Part shown: positions 1 to 8,253 of the stretch, one piece after another
Layout of the letters: the number at the start of each line of letters is the position of its first letter
Numbering within the stretch: position 1 is the stretch's first letter
Assembly (NCBI GenBank): GCA_002049455.2
Contig: KV919290.1
Coordinates: 1-28,767 of the forward strand
DNA from: Porphyra umbilicalis
Taxonomy: Eukaryota > Rhodophyta > Bangiophyceae > Bangiales > Bangiaceae
DNA: 28,767 nt
Direction: 5' to 3'
The notes under the pieces: model-generated
The model's input: only the letters and a program-made list of their open reading frames with translations
The model's database searches: none
Told to the model about the DNA's origin: nothing
Made by a program: the position numbers and the translations under genes

Positions 1-1064
1 GCCGCCGCGGCACCGCGGCGGTCGGGGGGGCGGCGCGTGCCGACAGCGTCGGGGGGGGGGGGGGGCGGCGGCGGCGAGCCCCCCCCCCCCCGCCTCTGTC
101 GGACGGGCGGACCGCCGCCGCGGGGCGGCGGGCGGCGCCGCGTCGCGGGCGGGGTGGCAGCGGGTCCGCGACGGCCCCTCAGGCGGGGCGCCCGCCGCAG
201 CGGACCGGGTCATTTGACGGCGCAGCGTCGCTCGTGGCCCGGATCAACCGCCCCGCCGTGTGCGCGGCGCCGGTGCGTACGCCGGCCGTCTGCCCACCCG
301 ATGGATGACGACGGGGGGGAGCGCCCATCCGGTCGGGGGCGTGGACCCGATGGGCGCCGCGCGCGCACGACGCGGGCCCCGACCGGCTCGCGTCAGACTG
401 GGGGCGGCGTGGTATGGGGGCTTGTGAGGTGTTGGCCCACGACGAGGACGCGGGGCGGCCAATCATCCGTTGTAGCAGCCGCGCTGCCGTCGAGCACCGG
501 CATAGGCAGAAGGCGGGACAGGCGTCGTATGGCCCCAAACGCAAGGGAGCCTCCTGCCAGGCTCATGGGACCGGAAACAGTGCCTATAGGGGGTCGCGCG
601 TGGGGCCGCGCGGTGTACGCGCCCTTTTCCCAATTGTTGACCTTTGCGGGTGCAACAGTGGTCAAGTATTTACTTTCAGACGTCCGCGCGAGGAATCCTC
701 CCGTTCTTTTGTGCGACGTGCGGGGGACTACTGTTCGTCTTGCATCCCAAGTGACTCAAATTCAGGTGCATCGCTGTGCGTCAGTCACCCCGACCGCCGC
801 GATGCCGCGGCGGGCGCGCCGCTGACGGTGAGCATCACAGACCGGTGGCGCTGCGACTCGAGAACGACTCGCACTGTCGACCGCGCCCGCGGCCTGCGCC
901 CCCCCCCCCCCCCCTCCCCATATATCACCCCGAGCCGGGGCTCGCGACCGCCGCTCGCCCGGTGGGCCGCGCCTCCCGCCCCCCGCGCCTTGCCCCTTGC
1001 TCCCAGTCACCGCCACCGCCAATGCCCGGCGGCGCCACACCACCAACGGCCCCGCCCGCTGACC
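1..1064. other. Intergenic region upstream of the apyrase gene
   Basis: I see no recognisable gene here. The first 300 bases are extremely G/C-rich with a long G run near 51-65. Bases 400-800 are of more balanced composition. Open frames in this stretch translate to Arg/Pro/Gly-rich, family-less sequence. The end of the region holds a C16 run (899-914) followed by a TATA-like string at 919-926, which would fit a core promoter for the apyrase gene about 140 bases downstream. Confidence 0.6.
919..926 (+). promoter_or_regulatory. TATA-like element before the apyrase gene
   Basis: An A/T-only stretch (CATATATC) stands out in a region that is otherwise almost all G and C, 139 bases before the chosen apyrase start codon and just after a C16 run. 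Position and sequence suit a TATA box. No transcription start can be seen from sequence, so this is inference. Confidence 0.3.
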
Positions 1065-3083
1065 ATGTCCCGCCGCGCCCGGGTCCTCCCCAACGGCACC
1101 CTCCCCACGATGGCGCCCGGCTCGTCGGCGCTGCTCGCGCGCGCGCTCAGCGGGCGCCCCAAGGAGCGCGCCATCAAGCTCACCGCCGCGCTGCTGCTCG
1201 CCGCCCTCGGCACCTACTCCCTCCTCCGCTCGGCGCTGCCGCCGCCGCCGCCACCGGCGGTCGTGTATGGCCTCATGATTGACGCGGGCAGCACGGGCAG
1301 CCGCGTGCACACGTTTGCGTTTGATCGGGTGGCCGACCCGGCGGCGGCGGCGGCGGCGGCCGCCGCCGCCACGTCGGCGGCGGCGGGCAAGGCCGCGGCG
1401 GCGGCGGCGGCCAAGCTGCAACTCCGCAACGAGGACTTTTTGGCCGTCAAGCCGGGGCTCTCCTCCTTCAAGACGGACCCCGTGGCGGCGGCGGACAGCC
1501 TGCAGCCGCTGCTGGAGCGCGCGCGCGCGGTGGTGCCGGCGGCGCAGCGGGCGCGCACGCCCGTGTTTCTCCGCGCAACGGCGGGGCTGCGGATGGTGGG
1601 GGAGGAGGCGGCGGAGCGCATCCTGCGGGAGGTGCGGCAGACGCTCGCGGCGTCGGGCTTTCGGTTTGACACGGACAAGGGCGCCGAGTGGGTACGTTTG
1701 GGCCGTGGGGGGGCGGCGAGCGGTCGGGCGGTGAGGGGTGGGTGGGTGGTGGGGCTGCCTACGGGTCAGCCGCCGCCGCTGCTGTTAGCGGCCTGGTTGC
1801 TGTCGTCTGTGCTGCCATGCTAACCGTTCCTTGGCGCTGTTGGTGTCCTTGGGACCTGATGGACCCACATGGCTGCCTTTCCTGCTGCTGCTGCTGTATC
1901 GGTTGCTGTGCCATCATTGCGTGCCGCGCCCGTGGTCTGTTTGCTCCCCGTTTTTGGTATGCCCCGTACCGCAGGCCAAGATTCTGGGCGGGAGCGACGA
2001 GGGCATCTACTCGTGGATCACCGTCAACTACCTGCTCGACCGCACGCCCGAGAACACGGTTGGCACGTTGGAGATGGGTGGCGGCTCTGCGCAGGTCGCG
2101 TTTGTCCCCCCCGCCCCGCCGCCATCCACGACCGGCACGTGCAAGGCGCCGTCGCAACCGGTGTCTTTCAAAGGCCGCCCCCTCCCCCTGTACACCACGT
2201 CGCACCTTGAGTACGGCCTCAAAAAGTCCAAGGCTGTCGCGCTCGCCGCCTTTGAGGCGACCCACAACCTCACCAACAACCCTTGCTTCCACGCCGGCGC
2301 GCTCGACGTGGGGGTGCCCTTTGAGACGCGCTCCGTGCAAGTCGTCGGCGCAGGCGACTTTGACGGCTGCGTCGCGGCGCTGCACACCCGCCTGCAGGCG
2401 GCCGTCAGCCCCTGCGACTGTGAGTTGTGCACCTATGGGCGGGCGGTGCAGCCCGTGGCGGGGCCGCCCGAGTATGTGGCGTTTGCGTTTTACGCGGAGC
2501 GCACGACGGATATTGGGATGGCGTCGCCGCTAACGTTGGCAGACATCCGCGCCAAGGGCACCGAGGTGTGTGCGATGGGCATTGACGAGGTGCGCAAGGC
2601 GTACCCCGAGGGCGCCGTGAAGAATGGGGTGGCCACGGACCTGTGCTATGACATGGCCTACATCTACACGCACCTGTCGGTCGGGCACGGGCTGCACAAC
2701 GCGCCCGACACGCGGATATCGGTCGTGCACAAGATTAACGAGTACGTTTGGGGGGGGGGAGGGGAGACGGTTGGCCCGGCTCGGCTGGCCAGTGTCGTGC
2801 GCTCCTGGCTCCCCCTCGGAGTGGCAGCTCGGGCGTGTTGCGGCGTGACACCGTACGGGAGCTGGTGGTGTGGACTCGGTGGCATGACGTGTAGACCGAT
2901 CCCGACTGTGCATCCTCCTGCTGTTTCCATACAGCTGACTGACATAGCCTACTCGCTTTGCTCTCCTGCTTGGTGTGCGCTCCCTGATTGACGGACGTAT
3001 CGGCCCCAACTTTCCCGCTGTGCAGCGTGGAGCTTGGGTGGTGCCTCGGCGCCATGTTTGCCGAGCTCAGCAACCTTTCGTAG
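1065..3083 (+). CDS. Apyrase / nucleoside diphosphatase (GDA1/CD39 family), three exons
   Basis: Hydrolyses nucleoside di- or triphosphates; the architecture suggests a Golgi or other endomembrane enzyme. Exons are 1065-1691, 1975-2741 and 3026-3083, giving 483 residues. All five apyrase conserved regions are visible: ACR1 IDAGSTGSR (residues about 72-80), ACR2 RATAGLRMV (about 170), ACR3 AKILGGSDEGIYSWIT (from 210, with the catalytic Glu expected here), ACR4 LEMGGGSAQVAF (about 241) and the closing KINDVELGWCLGAM, rebuilt only when exons 2 and 3 are joined. One N-terminal membrane segment lies near residues 38-57 and there is no C-terminal one, so a type II membrane protein with a luminal catalytic domain is likely. 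An Ala-rich insert after ACR1 is encoded by GCG/GCC repeats. The start at 1065 is chosen because it places the membrane anchor correctly. Whether it prefers GDP/UDP or ATP cannot be read from the sequence. Confidence 0.9.
1692..1974 (+). other. Intron 1 of the apyrase gene
   Basis: Donor GTACGT and acceptor CCGCAG. Removal joins Trp to AKILGG in phase 0 and restores conserved region 3. Without splicing the upstream frame reads into family-less sequence and stops. Confidence 0.85.
2742..3025 (+). other. Intron 2 of the apyrase gene
   Basis: Donor GTACGT, identical to intron 1, and acceptor TGTGCAG. The junction splits an Asp codon (GA/C) and rebuilds the family's KIND motif followed by WCLGAM. 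Confidence 0.85.
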
Positions 3084-4618
3084 TCGCTGGGGTCGTGCTG
3101 TGTTTTTTTCTTCCTGGCACCAAAGTGGTCACGACGACCGTGTACATTTTGCCTCTTGCCCCCGCGTCTCCCAAGCTCGTCGGCCGCACCGGTCGACCGC
3201 CCATGGCCTGCCCCCGCAAACATGGCAGCGGCAAGCGACGTGGCTCTTTGCGCCTGGTCCGTCGGGGAGGCCGTGTGGGGCCGAGCCGCACCCAGCGCAC
3301 CGACACGGTCGATGGGCTGCTGCGTGTCCGACGCGCCGCGCCGAGCCCCATCCACTCCCCCCAACGGTCCCGTCCATGGCCACCCCGAACTGTCTGCCCC
3401 CACTCGCTTGTCCAGCACAGCACCCCGGTCGGGTCCCCGTCGGGACCACCAACCCCGCTGCACTCCCGAGTGGCGCCACACCCCCCCGCCGGCGCGCACC
3501 CGCCGCCGCCCGCCCGTCACGCGCGCGCCCCCCCACAGCTGCGACGCGCGCGCGCCGCCCGGCGGTGGCCCCACGCGCCGCTGACGCTGCCCGCGTCCCG
3601 GCGCGCCGGCCGACCGTCACGGGCGGGGGGGAGTGCCACGGGGCCCCGCGCCCAGGGGTGGCGGCCCGCCCGTGGCGGCGGCGCGGCGCCCACACCCACC
3701 CCGCCCGCCCCCCACCCGGTCGCAGTCCCGGCACCGCCGGGACGGGGCGCCGCGGCGGCCGCCGCCGCCGCCGCCGCAGCCACACCCGCCCGGCGCAGGC
3801 GCCAGCGCAGGGCGGGGGGGGGGGGGGGGGGAAGGACCCTGACGGCGCCGTCGGCCCGCCGCCGCGCCCGCCGCCCGCCGCGGCGCGCGTGCGCGGCGGC
3901 GGTGGGGGCGGGCGGCGACGCGCCGCCGCCGCCGCCGCCGCCCGCGGGCCGCCCGCGGGGCAGCGGCCGACGCGCGGCAATGGGATCGGGCGCCGCCCCG
4001 CCCCCCCGCGGGCACAGGTTGGGGCGGGGCACCAACGCCGTGACGCCAGCCGTTGCCCCCCTTTGGATGCACCCGGCGATTTCGGCACCCAAACCGGGGA
4101 TCGCGCCACCGCGCCCCCGTTTCAAATTCAAAAGCACGGCGAGCGGCCGACCAGCGTTCCAAACCCCCGCTCGGTGCCGCTTCCGCAGGGTTCGGTGCAG
4201 GCACGCACGCCCCCCCCCCTGTGGTCGGCCCGCCCGCCGCCCCACCCCGCGCCGCCGTCACCCGCCCGCACCGACACGCGCTGCCGGGTTTTCGCCGCCC
4301 CCCCACACTCCCGCCCTCGTCTGCGGCACACCGCTGCTGTCGCGCACGGCCGCCTCCCCCCCCTCCCGCCGCCCCGCGCCCGCGTCGGCGGCCGCCACCG
4401 CCTTTTTCATCGCCCCCGCCCCCGCTGCCCGTGCTCACCCCCCCCCCCCCCCCCCCCCACACCCCGCTGGTCCCTGTGGCGCCGCCGCCCGTCCCCCTCC
4501 CCGCGCTCCCCCACCGCATCCCACGGTGCCCCCCCCCCCCCCTCGCCCCCTCCCCCCCCCCCCTCTTCCCCCCCCTTTCCCCCCCCCCACCCCCCGCCCG
4601 CCGCGCGCCCGCGCGACG
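3084..4618. other. Spacer between apyrase and the Mad3-like gene
   Basis: Bases 3084-3470 are mixed-composition 3' flank of the apyrase gene. From 3470 the DNA is extremely G/C-rich. The last 180 bases before the Mad3 start are almost pure C on the + strand, including C21 at 4438-4458. Very long open frames cross this spacer on both strands, but they are Arg/Pro/Ala-rich without any domain and I take them as a product of base composition. An A/T-rich islet at 4121-4132 is described separately. Confidence 0.6.
4121..4132 (-). promoter_or_regulatory. Tandem CHR-like elements upstream of the Mad3-like gene
   Basis: The + strand reads TTCAAATTCAAA, so the - strand carries TTTGAA twice in direct tandem. 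TTTGAA is the core of the cell-cycle homology region (CHR) bound by LIN54/MuvB-type proteins at mitotic gene promoters in animals. The site lies about 490 bases before the start codon of a mitotic checkpoint gene, in an otherwise G/C-only setting. Function in this organism is inference. Confidence 0.25.
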
Positions 4619-5730
4619 ATGCCCCCCCCCAACGCGGACACGCCCGTGTGGGAGGCGGCCAAGGAAAACGTGCAGCCGCTCCGCCGCGGGCGCGACGTGG
4701 CCGCCCTCACCACCGCCCTGTCGGGGGCCAAGGGCGGCGCGCCGCCGACCGGCGGCGGCGGCGGCGGCGCCCCCCCCCCCCCCCCCCGACGAGCGCGGCG
4801 CGCACGAGGCGGCCGTTGCCGCCGCCGCCGCCGCCACGTCGGCGGCGGTTGCGCGCGGGGGGGACCCCCCCACGGTGGCCGCCGCCGAGGCGGCGGAACT
4901 CGCCGCCTACACCGCCTACGTCTCGTGGGTGACGTCCGCCCACCCCGCGGGCGCGTCGGCCGCCTCTGGGCTGGTGCCCCTCTTGGAGCGGGCGACGCGC
5001 CGGTTCGCCCCCCGCCCCGACGAGCGGCGGCGCTCCCCCGTCCTCGACGACCGCCGCTACTTGCGGCTGTGGGTGGCGCTCGCGGACGCGCGCCCCGACG
5101 CCGCCGACGTGTTTGCCTACCTCCACACGGCGGGCATTGGCACCCGCCACGCCCTCCTCTACGAGGCCCACGCGGTGGCCCTCGAGTGGGGGGGGCGCTA
5201 CGGCCCCGCCGACCGCCTGTACCGGCGGGGGCGGGAGGTGGGGGCGGCGCCGGCGGGGCGGCTGGCGGCGCGCCACGGGGAGTTTTTGGCCCGCCTCGCC
5301 GACCGCGTGCGGCGGCAGGCGGCGCGGGATGCGGCGCGGGCGGCAGAGGGGGGGGGGGGGGGGGAGGCACCCCGGGCCCCCCGGCGGGGGGGGGTCCCCC
5401 CGACAGCGGCGGGGGGGGGGGGGGGCGCCAGACCCCACCACCCACACCCGCCGCACGCTCGGTAGCCTCACATCCGCGCAAGCGGCGGGCAGTCACCGCC
5501 CGCTCGTCGCTGCGCCGCCGCCCGCGGCGGCGGCGCCGCGATCGCGCCGCCCCCCGCGGGCGGCCGACGGCGGGCGACGCGGCGGCGGTGGCGGCGGCGG
5601 CGGCGCGCCGCCGCCGGCGGTCGCCCCCGGCGGCTTTACCATCTTTACCGACGGCGGCGGCGGCGGGGCGGCGGCGGCGGCGGGGGCGCGCAAGCGCCGC
5701 CCCGGCGGCGGCGGGGGCACCGGCGACGGG

Positions 5731-5762
<32 letters not shown>

Positions 5763-6839
5763 GGGCGCCAAGGCGCCCGCACGCCCCGCCGCGGCGGCGG
5801 GCGGCGGCGGCGGCGACGACCGCGCCTTCCCCTTTCCCTTCCTCGCCCCCGCGGGGGCGGTGGCCAAGGAAAACGCGGGGGGCGTCCCCGAGCGCTGGCG
5901 GGGGGCGACGCTCGACACGGCCGCGGCGGGGGGGGGGGGGGCGGCGGGGGGGGAGGGGGTCCCCCGCCCTTTGCCGTCTATGTCGACGGGGAGGCCGACG
6001 GCGCCGACGGTGGGGACGGCGCCGCCGAGACGCCCGGCGGCGCCCCCGCCGACGGCGGCGCGGCGCCCGACGCGGCCGCCGCCGCGCGCGCGCCGGCGGC
6101 GGCGGCGGCGGCGCCGCCGCCGGGGCCGCCTGGTGCCCCCGCCGCCGCCGCCGCTGCCGACAATGGCGGCGGGTGCGGTGGGGGTGGGGGTGGCGGGGCG
6201 GGGGGCTCCCCCGGCCCCCCGCGCCCGGCGTCGCCGACCATCCACACGCGCCTCGCGGAAGCCAACGTGGAGGCGTGGCTCAACGAGACGCTCACGTTTG
6301 GGGAGGGGGCCGTTACGGCGCTGCGGGGGGGGGGGGGGGGGGGGGGGGGGACGACGCCCCCGGTATGGGGGGGGGCGCCCGCGGGGGGGGGGGGGGGGGG
6401 CACCGCGCCCGCCCCGTTTGCGATATTTGCCGACGGTGAGGGGGGGGGGGGGGACCCGTCGGGGCCCGCGGGGCACGCTGCAGGCGCGCCGGCGCCCGCG
6501 CCGTTTGCCATCTATGCCGACGCCGACGGCGGGGAGGCGGGTGCGGGTGCGGCAGCGACGGCGGCGGCCGCGCCGTTTGCCATCTACACCGACGACGACG
6601 GGGGTGGGGCGGGGGCGGCGACGGCGCCACAGCCGACGAACCCGCCGTTTGCCATTTACACCGACGGCGACGGCGGGGGCGGCGGCGGGGGCGCGGCGGC
6701 GGCGCCCGCCGCCGCCGCCGCCCCCTTTGCCATCTATGCCGATGACGCGGGCGGCGGCGGGGGCGGCGGCGGCGGGGGCGGGGCGCGCCGCCTGGGGGCG
6801 GTTGCCGAGGCGGCGACGGCGCGCCCGCGGGGCGCCTAG
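4619..6839 (+). CDS. MAD3: Mad3/BubR1-like spindle checkpoint protein with an ABBA-motif array (frame broken at G/C runs)
   Basis: A mitotic checkpoint complex subunit expected to hold Cdc20 and inhibit APC/C. The start at 4619 puts VWEAAKENVQPLRRGRD near the N-terminus, the KEN1 box (4661-4669) of the Mad3/BUB1 region I family. A TPR-like helical domain follows at about 4880-5345, with LWVALADARPDAADVFAYL and GIGTRHALLYEAHAVALEW as family hallmarks. Then come an ABBA motif (5635), a KEN2 box followed by P..RW (5866-5874), a second ABBA motif (5970), a helix TIHTRLAEANVEAWLNETL (about 6240-6295) and five more ABBA motifs. The protein stops without a kinase domain, so it is Mad3/BubR1-like rather than Bub1-like. 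I see no clear GLEBS motif. The coherent protein needs three frame changes: at C18 (4770-4787), among the G runs at 5348-5425, and at the G runs 5928-5953. Downstream of 5970 one frame stays open across G26 and G18 runs. The TPR, both KEN boxes and all ABBA motifs are intact, so I regard it as a working gene with length errors or slippage at the runs. Confidence 0.82.
5635..6743 (+). repeat. Seven ABBA (Cdc20-binding) motifs in the Mad3-like protein
   Basis: Peptides fitting F-x-[ILV]-[FHY]-x-[DE] occur at 5635 (FTIFTD), 5970 (FAVYVD), 6417 (FAIFAD), 6504 (FAIYAD), 6576 (FAIYTD), 6648 (FAIYTD) and 6726 (FAIYAD). The first two flank KEN2, as in the known ABBA-KEN2-ABBA cassette of BubR1/Mad3. 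The last five form an array spaced 29, 24, 24 and 26 residues apart, separated by Gly/Ala linkers. The repeats keep the peptide while differing at silent positions (ATC/ATT, TAT/TAC, GAC/GAT), which suggests selection on the protein and not a fresh DNA duplication. Confidence 0.8.
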
Positions 6840-7216
6840 GCCGGCGGCGCGGGGGGGGGGGGGGGGGGGGGCGCGGGGGGTGGTGCCGCGCCGGGGGGGG
6901 GGGGCGCCGGGGGGCCGCGCCGTCACGGCGGCGGCGACGCGAGCGGGGTGCGTGAGCAGGAGGACCGAAAAAAAAGGGCGAGGTGGGTGACGGCCCGCGG
7001 TGACGCGCGGCCCCGTGTCCACCCGCGTCGCTTGTGTGTTTTTCCACGCGCCCGCCCGCCCGCCCCGCCGCCGACCGCCCGTGCCGCCCGCCCCGCCGCG
7101 GCGCAGAGGGCACACCGAGCCGGGCGCGCGCCCGCGTCGCCCACCCCACGCCCGCGCGTCGGTGGCGCCAGGGAGCCCCCCCCCCCCCCCCCCACCCCCG
7201 TACCCCGCCACCGGCG
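6840..7216. other. Convergent spacer after the Mad3-like gene
   Basis: This stretch holds a G20 run (about 6851-6870), more G runs, a short poly-A stretch near 6967-6974, then C-rich DNA with a C run near 7176-7193. I see no gene. It would contain the 3' ends of the Mad3-like gene and, if real, of the RING gene on the other strand. Confidence 0.5.
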
Positions 7217-7908
7217 TCACCACCCCCCCCCCAACCGCCCCATCCGCCCGTCGCGGCCGCCAACGACCGCCCGCGCACACAGGGGACACCGGTTGTGCCG
7301 CCGCGCAACGAGCCACGCGTGCGCGCACGGGCCGTGGAAGGCGTGGCCACACACGTCCACGGGGCAGCGGCGGCGGCCGCGGCGGCGGCGGCGGCGGCGG
7401 CGGCGCCCGACGCCCCGTCGGTGCGGTGTCGCCACACGACGGGCGGCGGGGGGGGGGGGAGGAGGAGCAGCGCCACAACCGCAGCGACGGTGAGGGTGAC
7501 GGCCGCGCCGCGGGCGGCGGCGGCCAGGGGTGGGGGGGGGGGGGGGGCCCCCGCCGCCAACGGCGAGGGGGGGGGGGGCCCGCCGCCAACGGTGGGGGGG
7601 GGGGGCGCCCGCTGGGGACGGCGGGGGGAGGCGCCGCCCGCTGGTGACGGCGGGGGGGAGGCGCCGCCCGCCGCCGCCATTGCGAGGGACGCGGGGGGGG
7701 GGGCCCCCGCCCGCGGCGGCGACGGCGTGCGGGGCGACCGCGGGGCGGCCGCTGCCGCCGCCGCCGCCGCCGCCGCCGCGCGCGGCGGCGGCGGCGGCGG
7801 CGGCGGCGAGCCGCCCGCCGCCGCGGCGGCCGCGGGGGCGCCCGCCTCTGTGGCCGCGCGCGGGGCGGCGGGCGGCGGCGGCCGCGGCGCGGCGCCGCGG
7901 GTGGCCAT
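7217..7908 (-). CDS. Possible RING-H2 protein with an N-terminal membrane segment (doubtful, frame broken)
   Basis: The C-terminal end on the - strand reads VCGHAFHGPCAHAW and RHNRCPLCARAV. This matches the second half of a RING-H2 zinc finger: ligands C-x-H-x2-H-x2-C, then C-x2-C. Such proteins are usually E3 ubiquitin ligases. The first ligand pair (C-x2-C) is not found upstream in any frame. In a different frame a hydrophobic stretch AAVTLTVAAVVALLLL (about 7464-7511) could be a membrane anchor, as in ATL-type RING-H2 proteins. It is joined to the finger only if the frame changes around the GCC repeat at about 7370-7405, or by an unseen splice. The start at 7908 is the first ATG in the Ala/Pro-rich frame and is uncertain. 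It could be a decayed or mis-sequenced gene. Confidence 0.38.
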
Positions 7909-7971
7909 GCCGCCCCGCGCCGCGCCGCCGCGGCGGGCGGCGGCGCCGCCGCGTCGACGCGGCGCGGCGGC

Positions 7972-8005
7972 GCGGGCGGGCGGGCGGGCGGGCGGGCGGG
8001 CGGGC
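7972..8005 (+). repeat. (CGGG)n tetranucleotide repeat, G-quadruplex candidate
   Basis: About eight uninterrupted GGGC units give many GGG runs separated by one base, an ideal parallel G-quadruplex pattern on the + strand. It lies just upstream of the possible RING gene start on the opposite strand. Confidence 0.7.
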
Positions 8006-8190
8006 CCGCGCGCGCGGCGGCAGCGGCGCGGGCGGCGGGGGGCGTCGGGGCGGCCGCCGGTCGGTGGCGGCGCCGCGGCGCCCACCTCGACGCAAAAGAC
8101 CAAACACACAACGTCGGGTGCTGTCGACGGGGGCGCAACCACCGGGCCGCCGCGTCGGGGGGGGGGGGGCGGGCACGCGCGGGCGGGCGG

Positions 8191-8253
8191 GGACGAGGGC
8201 GCGGGTGGGGGGGGCGGGCGGGGACGAGGGCGCGGGTGGGGGGGGGCGGGCGC
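8191..8253 (+). repeat. 31-base tandem duplication
   Basis: The segment beginning GGACGAGGGCGCGGGTGGGG recurs 31 bases later (8193 versus 8224 for the shared A), with one change in G-run length. A third, decayed piece (GAGGACGCGGGTGTGG) follows at about 8255. Confidence 0.7.

Noticed and set aside
37..825. Possible gene at the left end
   Set aside because: Gly/Arg/Pro-rich, competes with open frames on both strands, and no family resemblance was found.
2975..6439. A + strand open frame of 1154 codons
   Set aside because: Only its short part from 4619 (KEN1 region) is real. The rest is upstream spacer and out-of-frame Mad3 sequence rich in Arg and Gly.
4619..6839. Calling the Mad3-like gene a pseudogene
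   Set aside because: Frame changes fall only at G/C runs, while all functional motifs and silent-site variation between repeats are kept, which fits a selected gene with run-length problems.
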